Program-made: the position numbers and the translations under genes
The notes under the pieces: model-generated
Told to the model about the DNA's origin: nothing
Databases searched by the model: none
Seen by the model: only the letters and a program-made list of their open reading frames with translations
Assembly (NCBI GenBank): GCA_025363535.1
Contig: JANYDP010000304.1
Location: forward strand, 1-40,245
Reading direction: 5' to 3'
Length of the DNA stretch: 40,245 bases
Source: Verrucomicrobiota bacterium
GTDB lineage: Bacteria > Verrucomicrobiota > Verrucomicrobiia > Limisphaerales > CAIQOK01
Shown: one piece after another, positions 8,984-17,249 of the stretch
How the letters are laid out: the number at the start of each line of letters is the position of its first letter
How positions within the stretch are numbered: position 1 is the stretch's first letter

Positions 8984-11647
8984 TTACTGCCCCGCCCCGT
9001 CCGCGCCGCCACCATCCAAATCAATCAAAATGTCGCGCGGTTCCGCGCCCTTGCTCTCGCCGACGATGCCGCGATTTTCCAGCTCGTCCATGATGCGCGC
9101 CGCCCGGCCGTAGCCGAGCCGCAGGCGGCGTTGTAGCAATGAGACGCTCGCCTTCTGTTCGCTGCGGATGACTTCGATGCACTGCTGGATGATTTCCTCG
9201 TCCTCATCAATGCCGCTCTCGTCGCCGAAGCTGGTCACAGGTTTGGAAAGTTGCTTGTGGATTTCCAGTTCGTAGCTCGGCTTCGCCTGCTGCGCGATGA
9301 AGTCAACCACGCTTTGGATTTCCTGATCCGTGATCAAGGCTCCTTGCGCGCGAATCAACTTCGCCGAGCCGGGCGGCAGATAAAGCATGTCGCCCTTGCC
9401 GAGCAGTTTGTCCGCGCCCTTCGCATCGAGAATCGTCCGCGAGTCCACGGCGGCGGCGACTTGGAACGCGATGCGCGCGGGAATGTTCGATTTGATCACG
9501 CCGGTGATGACATCCACGGACGGACGTTGCGTGGCGACGATGCAATGAATGCCCGCTGCGCGCGCCATCTGCGTGATGCGCGCGATGGCCATTTCCACAT
9601 CTGCCGGGGCGACTAACATCAGGTCCGCCAGCTCGTCAATGATGACGACGATGTAGGAAAGTTTTTCGGGAATGACGATGTCTTCCTCGCGCGGCACGAC
9701 AATCTGTTCGTCCACCTCGACGGCAAAACCATCCGTGCCCGGCTCCACTTTTTCCTTCTTGGCCATGAGCGGCAGTTCGGGTTCCGAGGCCTTCTGCGGC
9801 TGGTTTTTCGGGCGTTCGTTGAACCCCTTGATGTTGCGGTGACCGACGCGGGCGAAGATCTGGTAGCGCTTTTCCATTTCGTTCACCACCCAGCGCAGCG
9901 CGAGGATGACCTTCTTGGGATCGGTGACGACGGGGACGACCAGATGCGGCAGCACGTTGTATTGCTGCAACTCGACGACCTTGGGATCAATCATCACGAA
10001 GCGCAATTGATCCGGCGTGAAGCGGTAGAGCAGCGACGCGATGATGGAATTGATGCAGACGGATTTTCCCGAGCCGGTGCTGCCGGCGATGAGCAGGTGC
10101 GGCATCTCCGCGAGGTCGGCGATGATGGGGTGGCCGTAAACATCCTTGCCCAACGCGATGGGAATGCGGGCCTTGGTGTTGCGCCATTCGTCGGACTCGA
10201 ACAGGTCGCGCATGATGACCTTGGTCTTGATGAGGTTCGGCACCTCGATGCCGACGGAGCTTTTGCCGGGGACAGGCGCGAGGATGTTGATGCGTTCCGC
10301 CTTGAGCACGGCGGCGATGTTGTTGGAGAGCGCGGCGATTTTTTCCAGCTTCACGCCGGGCGCGGGATGCAACTCGTAGCGCGTAATGGTCGGGCCTTTG
10401 GTGATGTCGCCGAGGGAAACTTCGATGTCGAACTGCGCGAGCGTCTGCTGCATGAGCCGGGCGTTGGCCATCAATTCCTCCTTGGACTCCGTCGGCTTCA
10501 CGGTCATGTCCGGGTGCTGGAGGAAATCCATCGCCGGCAGTTGATAATTCCCGATCATCGGCGTCTGCGCGACGGTGATGGGCTTGGGTTTGCGCGGCAG
10601 AAGTTTGGGCTTGGGCTGGATCGTGGGCGCGGAACCGTCGGCGAAGGTGATGACTGGCTCGGCTTTGGCCTCATCAGATTTTTCGGCGACGGCCACTGCT
10701 TCGTCCGTCTTGGTGGCCGCAGGTTCGGCGGCCTTGCCGAGAATATCTGCGGTGGTGGCGGCCACGATTCCCTTGGCGGGAATAATTTCCACCTCGTTGG
10801 GCGGTGCAATTTCTTTCGGCGGTTCACCCGGACCGGATTTTTTGCCGCGCGCCTTGGACTGCGGGACGCTGAGATCGCGCACGGTCGGTTCGGGCACGGG
10901 CTGCATGTCCGCGCCCAGGCCGCTGTTGGGCGTGGTGCCGGTGACGGTGGTGGAGCGGGCCACTTCCTGTTCGAGTTTCTTGGCCTGTTTTTGGAGATCG
11001 CGGGATTTGCGTTCGAGCGCCTGTTCTTCGGGCGTGGCAGCTTGCATTTCCGGCGTGGAGAAATGACCGCGCAGCCAGTGGCCCAGATCGAAGCCGGTCA
11101 GGAACAGCATGCTGACGAAACAAAGCGTGGTGTAAAGAATCGTGGCGCCGATGGGGCCCAGCAGGGAAAAGCCGCATTGCCAGTGCTCGTAATTGCCATA
11201 GGTCACGTAACCCAACCACCCGCCATCGCTGCCCGCGCCGATTTTTGTATGGAAGGTTCCGTTCAAGCCGCCGCGATCCAGAAGGAAAAGCAATCCGGTC
11301 AGGGAAACCAGCAGGCCGACCGCCCAGGACAACGACCAGCGCAGATGTTCGCGCAGGTACGGCAGAAAACGGAGCAGGAACGCCGCGCCAAAAATCGCGA
11401 ACAGTGCCGGCAAAAAATAGCCCACCGCGCCGAACAGCAGAAATCCGCCCCAGGCAAAATACGCGCCGAGGGTTCCAATCCAGTTGTGCGGCGGGTGATT
11501 GGTCGGGTTCTGGTTGAAGCCGATGTCGCCCCGGTCAAACGACCATTGCGCAATCAACAACAACGCCGCCGCGACCAGCAGCACCACGCCGATGATGTCG
11601 TCGAAGCCCCGGGTTGATCCCGAGCCGAATGTTTCCTTACGAGCCAT
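8984..11647 (-). CDS. ftsK: DNA translocase FtsK
   Basis: FtsK (887 aa) pumps chromosome dimers toward dif at the septum. The N-terminus has about four membrane helices within residues 20-190. A Pro/Ala/Lys-rich linker follows to about 380. The motor domain contains GPTITRYELHPAPGVKLEKI, Walker A AGSTGSGKS near residue 520 and Walker B YIVVIIDELADLML near 670, followed by ATQRPSVDVITGVIKSNIPA. The C-terminal gamma winged helix (SEQKASVSLLQRRLRLGYGR, about 830-865) reads KOPS sites in known FtsK proteins. The ATG at 11647 is the first start. The linker is short compared with E. coli FtsK, as in many bacteria. It diverges from the YihY gene across a heptamer repeat. Confidence 0.96.
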   Translation of the reverse strand: MARKETFGSGSTRGFDDIIGVVLLVAAALLLIAQWSFDRGDIGFNQNPTNHPPHNWIGTLGAYFAWGGFLLFGAVGYFLPALFAIFGAAFLLRFLPYLREHLRWSLSWAVGLLVSLTGLLFLLDRGGLNGTFHTKIGAGSDGGWLGYVTYGNYEHWQCGFSLLGPIGATILYTTLCFVSMLFLTGFDLGHWLRGHFSTPEMQAATPEEQALERKSRDLQKQAKKLEQEVARSTTVTGTTPNSGLGADMQPVPEPTVRDLSVPQSKARGKKSGPGEPPKEIAPPNEVEIIPAKGIVAATTADILGKAAEPAATKTDEAVAVAEKSDEAKAEPVITFADGSAPTIQPKPKLLPRKPKPITVAQTPMIGNYQLPAMDFLQHPDMTVKPTESKEELMANARLMQQTLAQFDIEVSLGDITKGPTITRYELHPAPGVKLEKIAALSNNIAAVLKAERINILAPVPGKSSVGIEVPNLIKTKVIMRDLFESDEWRNTKARIPIALGKDVYGHPIIADLAEMPHLLIAGSTGSGKSVCINSIIASLLYRFTPDQLRFVMIDPKVVELQQYNVLPHLVVPVVTDPKKVILALRWVVNEMEKRYQIFARVGHRNIKGFNERPKNQPQKASEPELPLMAKKEKVEPGTDGFAVEVDEQIVVPREEDIVIPEKLSYIVVIIDELADLMLVAPADVEMAIARITQMARAAGIHCIVATQRPSVDVITGVIKSNIPARIAFQVAAAVDSRTILDAKGADKLLGKGDMLYLPPGSAKLIRAQGALITDQEIQSVVDFIAQQAKPSYELEIHKQLSKPVTSFGDESGIDEDEEIIQQCIEVIRSEQKASVSLLQRRLRLGYGRAARIMDELENRGIVGESKGAEPRDILIDLDGGGADGAGQ

Positions 11648-11672
11648 GCGCGGAGACTAGCAGTTGGCGGGG

Positions 11673-11768
11673 GAAACGTGAAACGTAAAACGTGAAAAAC
11701 CGGATGGGGCTGTCGCTGGTCACACTTCACGTTTCACACTTCACGTTTCACACTTCACGTTTCACGCT
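11673..11768. repeat. Heptamer-based opposed repeat between ftsK and the yihY-like gene (element B)
   Basis: The left arm (11673-11697) is made of GAAACGT, GAAACGT, AAAACGT and GAAAA. The right arm (11722-11768) contains three copies of the 14-mer ACTTCACGTTTCAC, i.e. alternating 7-bp units. GTGAAACGT on the left is complementary to ACGTTTCAC on the right. It sits in the divergent promoter region of two genes. Read through, it would add 34 residues to the downstream protein, which I reject as coding. Confidence 0.8.
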
Positions 11769-11793
11769 CATCCTGTTAGTTTCACGCCCCGAC

Positions 11794-13596
11794 ATGGCAG
11801 AAAAAAAATCATGGCTTGAGAAGTTGCAGACGTTGCTGGATGAGCGCGGCCTGCGCTCGGAGGCGGATCTCACGAGCCTGAACAAGTTCATCCACTTTTG
11901 GATGTTGCTCGGCAAAAGCTTCGTCCGCAACCGCTGCCCCATCCGTGCCTCGGCGCTTTCCTACACCACGTTGCTGGCGCTGATTCCCATGCTGGCCGTG
12001 GCCATCAGCGTGACCAGCAGCCTGCTCAAGGAACAGGGGGAGGCGGGCATCTACCACTTGGTGGACCGGGTGGTCGCCTATCTGGTGCCGCCAACGAAGG
12101 GTAAAACCAATGGGCCTGCGCCCGCAGTCGTTTTGCAAATGACGACGAACTTCGCCGAATTGAGCGCGCCAACAAATTCGCTGGTCAGCACCAACGAGCC
12201 GCTGCCCGCCGTGACGACGAATGCCGTTCCCGCCAGCGCAGGCGATGACCGGGTCACCTCTGCGCAACGCGAGGTTTCCAAAAAAATCCACGAGTTCATC
12301 ACCAACACCCGCAGCGGCGTGCTGGGCATCACTGGCATGATCGCGCTGGTGGTGGTGGGCATCCGCATGTTGGGCAGCATCGAGTCCACCTTCAACGACA
12401 TCTGGGGGGTGACGCGCGGGCGCAACTGGCTGAGCCGAATTCAAATTTATTGCACCGCCGTCCTGATTGGCCCGCTGCTGCTGACCGGCGCGGCAGCGCT
12501 GGCGGGTGGCCCGCATCTCACGGCAACCCGCCAACTGATCACCAACATGCCGGTCGTGGGCAGTTTTATCTTTCCGATGCTTACCTTGTTGGTGCTGTGG
12601 CTGGCGTTCGCGATTTTTTACCAGCTTGTGCCCAACACCAAGGTGCAGTTCAGCGCGGCGCTCATTGGCGGCATGGTTGCGGGAACGCTCTGGCACTTGA
12701 ACAATGTCTTCGGCTACCTCTTCGCCTCGCGCGTGGCGACTAACAGCACGATTTACGGTGGGCTGTTCATCGTGCCGGTATTCATGGCGGGGCTTTATTT
12801 CACCTGGCTGATTCTATTGTTTGGCGCGCAGGTGGCGTATGCCTTTCAAAATCGCACCTTGTATTTGCAGGAAAAAATCGCCGAGAACGTGAACCAGCGA
12901 GGTCGCGAGTTTGTCGCATTGCGGTTGCTCACCTGCATTGGCCAGCGTTTTCAACGCGGTCTGCCGCCCGCGACGATTCATGAGATGTCCGCCGAGCTGG
13001 CGATTCCCAGCCGGCTGGTGCAGCAAGTTTTGCAGACGCTCATCGCCGCGCATCTCGTCGCGGAAACGCACGGACAGGAACCGGCCTACACGCCCGCGCG
13101 CCCACTCGAAAACATCAATGCCCATCACATTCTCCAGGCCATGCGCGCCACGAACGGTCAGGAGCTGGTCACCCGCGACGAGCCGATCCGCGAGGAGGTC
13201 TATGGCGAGTTTGCGCGTATCCAGGAAGCCGAGCGCCAGGCCGCCGCGTCCGTCACGATGCTCGCGCTGGTCAGCCGCGCGCAGGCCCGGCTGGAACTGG
13301 TCGCCCCGGTGGCGGCTGGGGACGAAATTAAAATGAAGCCCGCGTTGGTGCCGAGCATTGAACCCGCCGCCGCATCCGCCGAGGAAGAAATTAAATCGCC
13401 TGATCTTTCTGCCGGACCTCCTCCTGACCTGACCCCGAAAAAATTTGAACAGGGGAATGTTCGGCCGGAAAATGAAGACCGCATGGCGGTGGCTGAAATA
13501 AAATCCGCAGGATCGTCACAGGCTGAAACTAAAACTGCCGCCTCACCTTCCGCGATTGCAACTCCGACTGAAGAAGAAAGGGATTTTCCATTATGA
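11794..13596 (+). CDS. YihY/BrkB-family inner membrane protein with C-terminal winged-helix-like domain
   Basis: This 600-aa protein has the YihY (formerly RNase BN) core: FVRNRCPIRASALSYTTLLA near residue 45, a long polar insert at about 95-165 rich in Thr/Asn/Pro, then GVLGITGMIALVVVGIRMLG, STFNDIWGVTRGRNWLSRI, and a final set of helices ending LYFTWLILLFGAQVAYAFQN (about 370). Residues 385-480 resemble a winged helix (HEMSAELAIPSRLVQQVLQT, LVAETHGQEPAYTPARPLEN), as found in some long YihY proteins. The last 100 residues are disordered and charged. The start at ATG 11794 (MAEKKSWLEK) excludes the upstream repeat. Function of the family is unsettled. It converges on the exonuclease gene with a 24-bp gap. 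Confidence 0.85.
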   Translation: MAEKKSWLEKLQTLLDERGLRSEADLTSLNKFIHFWMLLGKSFVRNRCPIRASALSYTTLLALIPMLAVAISVTSSLLKEQGEAGIYHLVDRVVAYLVPPTKGKTNGPAPAVVLQMTTNFAELSAPTNSLVSTNEPLPAVTTNAVPASAGDDRVTSAQREVSKKIHEFITNTRSGVLGITGMIALVVVGIRMLGSIESTFNDIWGVTRGRNWLSRIQIYCTAVLIGPLLLTGAAALAGGPHLTATRQLITNMPVVGSFIFPMLTLLVLWLAFAIFYQLVPNTKVQFSAALIGGMVAGTLWHLNNVFGYLFASRVATNSTIYGGLFIVPVFMAGLYFTWLILLFGAQVAYAFQNRTLYLQEKIAENVNQRGREFVALRLLTCIGQRFQRGLPPATIHEMSAELAIPSRLVQQVLQTLIAAHLVAETHGQEPAYTPARPLENINAHHILQAMRATNGQELVTRDEPIREEVYGEFARIQEAERQAAASVTMLALVSRAQARLELVAPVAAGDEIKMKPALVPSIEPAAASAEEEIKSPDLSAGPPPDLTPKKFEQGNVRPENEDRMAVAEIKSAGSSQAETKTAASPSAIATPTEEERDFPL

Positions 13597-13620
13597 GCGA
13601 ACGTACGCGCCTTGCCGATT

Positions 13621-15276
13621 TCAGACGATGCGGTCGGATGATTGCCCGGACAACTCCTTGATCTCCTCGGCGAGCTTGCTCGCCTGCCTTTCGAGTTCCG
13701 CGCTTTCCTTTTCAAGCAGTTTCTTTCGCTCCGCTGCCAGTTCATCCAACAGGCCCGGCTTCTTCTCGCTCAGTTGGCAAAGCTCGTAATCAGGGCTTTC
13801 TTTCAAGCGGTTCAGCGATTCGATGACCGCGATGATTTCCAGTTGCAACGTCTCATGCAGCCGACGCAACTGCGCCAGTTCCGCCGCGTCGCTGAAATCC
13901 AGCGTCGCCCAGCCCTGGCGCAGGATGAATCCGTGCGGGTCTTCCGCGATGTCCCGCAACGTCTGGATGTCGCCCGCGTCCTTTGCCCGGTTGATGGCGG
14001 CGGTCAGCTTGTGATATGTCTCCAGCTTGTCCGGTTGGTCGGCAAAACGGTCGGGGTGATACAACTTCACCAGCTTCTTCCACAGCCGCGACAGTTCCGC
14101 CTCCTCCTCGACGGTGAGTTGTTTCTTATCCGCCACCGCTGCGGCCGTCTCCTCGTAATCCTTGTCTGTTTGCGCTTTGGCCTGCTCGTAATTCGCTTCC
14201 GCCTGTTTTGCCTCCTCCTCGCCGCCGCGCACCAGCGAATCCAGAAACTTCCGCCGGTAATCCACGATAAGCCGCAGCCGGTCGCGCTGCTGATAATGCT
14301 CGCGCAACTGTCGGAACAACACCGACTGCATGACATCCACGCGCGATTTCTCTTTTGTGAAATTAACTTCCAACTCCGCCAGTCGCGCCCGCGCACCCGC
14401 CACCAACTGCCGCATTTGCTCCAACTCCGGGTTGACGTAAATCACCAGCCCGACGACGCCCGCTTGCGCGGCGGCAACGTCTTTGATTTCGCCGTCAATT
14501 CCCGGCATGGCAAACAGGGTTGCGTCAGATTGCGCACTGGAAATTTCCAGTTGCCGCAGATACCAGCGACCCATTTTCGCGCTGCGAGCATTGGAAGAAT
14601 TTGCCAGCCAGTCCAGCCAGCCGCGCAAGTCCGCGTCCTTGCGGGCCTCTTGAATCAACCTCCCCTTGTGTTTCCCGAATGCGATGCGCGACGGAAACCA
14701 TTCTTCCGCCGCGAACGCGACCAGCTTTTCCCACGTATCCAGACCGCGATGTTCGGCGATGGGGCGAAGCACCTGCGCCATCAAGTCCGCGACCGTTTGC
14801 ACGTCGCCAAGCGCCGTGTGTGCACCGCGTTCGGGCAGGCGATAATACTGCTGCAACGTTTGCAGCTTGCAGTTGCCGGCGGGCACGGGATCGAGCAGCC
14901 GCTGCGCCAGACGCAGGGCGCAAAACCCGCGACTGGCAATCGAGCCGATGCCCAGCCGCTTCCACTCCGGCTGCAACACTTGATCCAGATCGTATTCCAG
15001 ATTGAACGCAACGAGCGGCAGGCCGCCTGCGTATTCGGCAAACTCCCGATAGACCTGCTGCGCCAGCTCGCCGTCGCGCTCCAAAATCTCGCGGGTGTAA
15101 CCATGAACTCGCGTTGCCTCGGCGGGAATATCCGCGTTTTGATTGAGCAACTTGCGAAACGGTTTGCCGTCCGGCTGCCAGCCGCGCATCCGTTGTGCGG
15201 CCAGTTCAACGACAAAGACGGGGACGGCGAAGCCAGTCGTTTCGGTATCCAAGAGAACCCATTGTTCACTGTTCAT
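13621..15276 (-). CDS. DEDDh 3'-5' exonuclease fused to a coiled coil and a J-domain
   Basis: The 551-aa protein starts with a DnaQ-type exonuclease: VLLDTETTG (D10, E12), FNLEYDLD (D96) and HTALGDV (H153, D158) give all five DEDDh residues. Residues about 193-230 (FPSRIAFGKHKGRLIQEARK) resemble the small C-terminal domain of exodeoxyribonuclease X-like proteins. A charged coiled coil spans about 280-380. A J-domain core follows: helix ELSRLWKKLVKLYHPDRFAD with HPD at 407-409, then YHKLTAAINRAKDAGD. J-domains stimulate Hsp70 ATPases. The ATG at 15276 is chosen because AGGA lies 5 nt upstream; two further ATGs occur at 15294 and 15297. It overlaps the Hsp70-like gene by 11 bp. The pairing of a nuclease with a J-domain is unusual. 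Confidence 0.85.
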   Translation of the reverse strand: MNSEQWVLLDTETTGFAVPVFVVELAAQRMRGWQPDGKPFRKLLNQNADIPAEATRVHGYTREILERDGELAQQVYREFAEYAGGLPLVAFNLEYDLDQVLQPEWKRLGIGSIASRGFCALRLAQRLLDPVPAGNCKLQTLQQYYRLPERGAHTALGDVQTVADLMAQVLRPIAEHRGLDTWEKLVAFAAEEWFPSRIAFGKHKGRLIQEARKDADLRGWLDWLANSSNARSAKMGRWYLRQLEISSAQSDATLFAMPGIDGEIKDVAAAQAGVVGLVIYVNPELEQMRQLVAGARARLAELEVNFTKEKSRVDVMQSVLFRQLREHYQQRDRLRLIVDYRRKFLDSLVRGGEEEAKQAEANYEQAKAQTDKDYEETAAAVADKKQLTVEEEAELSRLWKKLVKLYHPDRFADQPDKLETYHKLTAAINRAKDAGDIQTLRDIAEDPHGFILRQGWATLDFSDAAELAQLRRLHETLQLEIIAVIESLNRLKESPDYELCQLSEKKPGLLDELAAERKKLLEKESAELERQASKLAEEIKELSGQSSDRIV

Positions 15277-15802
15277 GTTTCCTGTCTTCAACATCATTCA
15301 GCAACCGCTCGATTTCGTCTTTCGACAAGCCCCCTCTTATGTCCTTGAAGCGAACAGCATGTTGCCTACAAGTCTGGCTATCTTGGGCGGAAACGTGGAG
15401 AACCCCGTTAGCGTCAATATCAAAAATCACTCGTATCTGGCGTTCTGACTCTGCCGTCAGTGAAATATCATCGATAATGAACTTGCCGAACAACGGATTC
15501 ATGGCGGCCAGAATGTTTTCACCTTGAACCACAGTGAATTCGATGCTCGTTCCATTACCGATGAAATTAGGAAGGATCAGCGATGTTCGTGCAGGGATTA
15601 TTGTGTTGCGCTTAAACACTGTAATGGCTCGGCCGTCACTGCCCTCGATGCTTAAAGTCAGCGGTGTAGCATCGCATTTTTGCCGAACCATCTCGATTGT
15701 TTCCCTCACCATGTCGGACAGAATACGCTTTGCGCCCGGCTGAGATTTTTCAATCGCGCTTGGCGGTCTCGGCACTAACGCAAAATTGTTCTTCTCATTC
15801 AT
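15266..15802 (-). CDS. Free-standing Hsp70 (DnaK-type) substrate-binding domain protein without ATPase domain
   Basis: The 178-aa product matches only the peptide-binding half of DnaK. TPLTLSIEGSDGRAITVFKR (about residue 45), NTIIPARTS, FTVVQGEN, LFGKFIIDDI, IRVIFDIDANGVLHVSAQDS and GLSKDEIERLLNDVEDRK follow the DnaK beta-sandwich and the first alpha helix in order. The protein stops there, so the helical lid is missing. The nucleotide-binding domain is replaced by about 44 residues (NNFALVPRPPSAIEKSQPGA, then KRILSDMVRETIEMVRQK). It could bind unfolded peptides but cannot hydrolyse ATP. It overlaps the protease gene by 8 bp and the J-domain nuclease by 11 bp, so the three are co-translated. 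It could be mistaken for a DnaK fragment, but start, stop and coupling are intact. Confidence 0.85.
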   Translation of the reverse strand: MNEKNNFALVPRPPSAIEKSQPGAKRILSDMVRETIEMVRQKCDATPLTLSIEGSDGRAITVFKRNTIIPARTSLILPNFIGNGTSIEFTVVQGENILAAMNPLFGKFIIDDISLTAESERQIRVIFDIDANGVLHVSAQDSQTCRQHAVRFKDIRGGLSKDEIERLLNDVEDRKHEQ

Positions 15803-16616
15803 GGTTATCTCTAGAAATTATCGCGAGGCTTGGATTTGTTGGAATGTAGGCTGAGAGGCTTGGAGATATCCTTCTGATGCACTCAAGTGCGGCATTGATT
15901 CGAACACCAATCAGTGTTTGTTTATTTGAGATGAATTCGATGGCGACACCCACCAGCCTTGGTGTCCACATCTGATGCCCACCCAAATCGGTCTGAGCAA
16001 AGCTCCAGACAGGGCCACCGCTCATCCCTTGCGGATTGGGTGCTGCTACGATTCTTCCATTCTCGTCGGTAACCTGCTTCAAGTCGAATTTGACCGCGAT
16101 ATGGGTTTGCGGCGTAATCCCCAAAAAGGTGTAATCGGTTTTGGAAATTGATACGGACCTGAAATTGTAAAGTCGCGGCTCCAAAATTCCACCTAGCTTT
16201 TCTGAGTGAACTTTTCTCCAAGGGTATCCAAAAAACTCATACGGTCTTCCTGACAGATCGGAATTGTTTGCGTCTGCATACTGAATTGGAAGTGGTGCGT
16301 GAACTTCTTCCATGAAAGACACTGTGTCATCGGTGAGTGCGATAACCGAAGTGTCATTTCGATCATCTCGCCTCGATCCTTGCACCAGCCGCGTTGCCTT
16401 TCCATGCCCTCGAAGTTTCCGGAACCCTTTTTGATTACCCACGAGCAAAGTTCCATTTGCCGCAAAATCGGTGATGTGCGCCGCAGTGATTAAGAACCTA
16501 GTTTGTTCCACTATGACCAACGTGCCGGTTCCAATCAGTTCCGGCTTTCCGCGTTGCAGATCCCAAAGAGGACAGATGCATTGAGCAATTGGTGGTATTC
16601 TATTTTCACACTCCAA
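15795..16616 (-). CDS. Trypsin-like serine protease (chymotrypsin fold)
   Basis: The 273-aa protein shows the full catalytic triad in the S1 order: FLITAAHITD (H47), RNDTSVIAL (D88) and NPQGMSGGPVW (S199 in GxSGGP). Family knowledge: such cytosolic trypsin-like proteases occur in bacterial conflict and stress modules as well as in housekeeping. No signal peptide is seen, so it is probably cytoplasmic. The only workable start is TTG at 16616, which overlaps the doc stop by 11 bp; no ATG or GTG precedes the catalytic His. Hand counts of sample 60-base lines here gave 40-52% GC against about 70% in the neighbouring exonuclease gene, suggesting foreign origin. Confidence 0.8.
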   Translation of the reverse strand: MECENRIPPIAQCICPLWDLQRGKPELIGTGTLVIVEQTRFLITAAHITDFAANGTLLVGNQKGFRKLRGHGKATRLVQGSRRDDRNDTSVIALTDDTVSFMEEVHAPLPIQYADANNSDLSGRPYEFFGYPWRKVHSEKLGGILEPRLYNFRSVSISKTDYTFLGITPQTHIAVKFDLKQVTDENGRIVAAPNPQGMSGGPVWSFAQTDLGGHQMWTPRLVGVAIEFISNKQTLIGVRINAALECIRRISPSLSAYIPTNPSLAIISRDNHE

Positions 16617-17244
16617 ATTGCTTCCGCAACTTCTCTGGAATCATGGAAAGCAGAGTCTGCTCAACTTGCGGAATATGGTCGTCGAACCGGTGCTGATTGA
16701 TGTTCAACTCTTCGCACCTGGTCACAAGAACCGCTTTAATTTTGCTGGCCACGAAATCCAGAATGATGGCCTTTGTCTCGTCAGGTAGTGGCGCGGTTCC
16801 TCCGACCAGAAGCGATTTGATTTCGTCGGCGATTGTTTGGGGTTCGACATGGAAGAAATTCTCTGTGCCGCTCAAGTAGAGCATCTCTGCAAAGACTGGT
16901 TTTGATATCCGCCCTTCGGTGAGAGCGATCATGCAGTTGAACAGCTCCTCCTCCTCAAATTGCACTTCGATCTGATTTTGTTTCAGAAAGGCCAACGCCG
17001 CCATCAGAGCGGTGCGCTTGTTGCCGTCGGTGAACGGATGATTTTTTGCAATGTGAAAGGCGTACGCCGCCGCCACATCGAAAACGTCGGCGGCGGGCAG
17101 GTAAAGCCAAGTGTTTTGCGGCTGGGCCAGTGCAGATTCCAAAAGTCCGTGGTCCAGCACGGCAGGGTCACCGCCGTATAGTTGGATTTGTTGATCGTGG
17201 TAGGCGAGAACGGCTTCCTCGCGGAGAAAAAGCAGGTCGCTCAC
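16606..17244 (-). CDS. doc: Doc/Fic-family toxin with C-terminal extension
   Basis: The N-terminal 125 residues are a death-on-curing (Doc) domain: LREEAVLAYHDQQIQLYGGD, LLESALAQPQNTW, then the Fic motif KNHPFTDGNKRTALMAALAF (H69 to R77), which in Doc phosphorylates EF-Tu and in other Fic proteins AMPylates targets. Classic Doc ends at about 126 aa; this one has about 85 extra residues (from FFHVEPQTIADEI to IPEKLRKQFGV) with no family that I recognise. It starts with GTG five bases after a small upstream gene, as toxins follow antitoxins. It overlaps the protease gene, tying toxin and protease expression together. Confidence 0.85.
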   Translation of the reverse strand: MSDLLFLREEAVLAYHDQQIQLYGGDPAVLDHGLLESALAQPQNTWLYLPAADVFDVAAAYAFHIAKNHPFTDGNKRTALMAALAFLKQNQIEVQFEEEELFNCMIALTEGRISKPVFAEMLYLSGTENFFHVEPQTIADEIKSLLVGGTAPLPDETKAIILDFVASKIKAVLVTRCEELNINQHRFDDHIPQVEQTLLSMIPEKLRKQFGV

Positions 17245-17249
17245 TGCGG

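Noticed and set aside
9839..11617. 592-codon frame opposite ftsK
   Set aside because: Arg/Gly/His-rich shadow; ftsK on the other strand has all family motifs.
11692..11793. N-terminal extension of the yihY-like protein
   Set aside because: It would translate the heptamer repeat into HVSHFTFHTSRFT; the ATG at 11794 gives a normal start.
13642..15348. 568-codon plus-strand frame opposite the J-domain nuclease
   Set aside because: No domain signal, while the minus frame has catalytic motifs and operon coupling.
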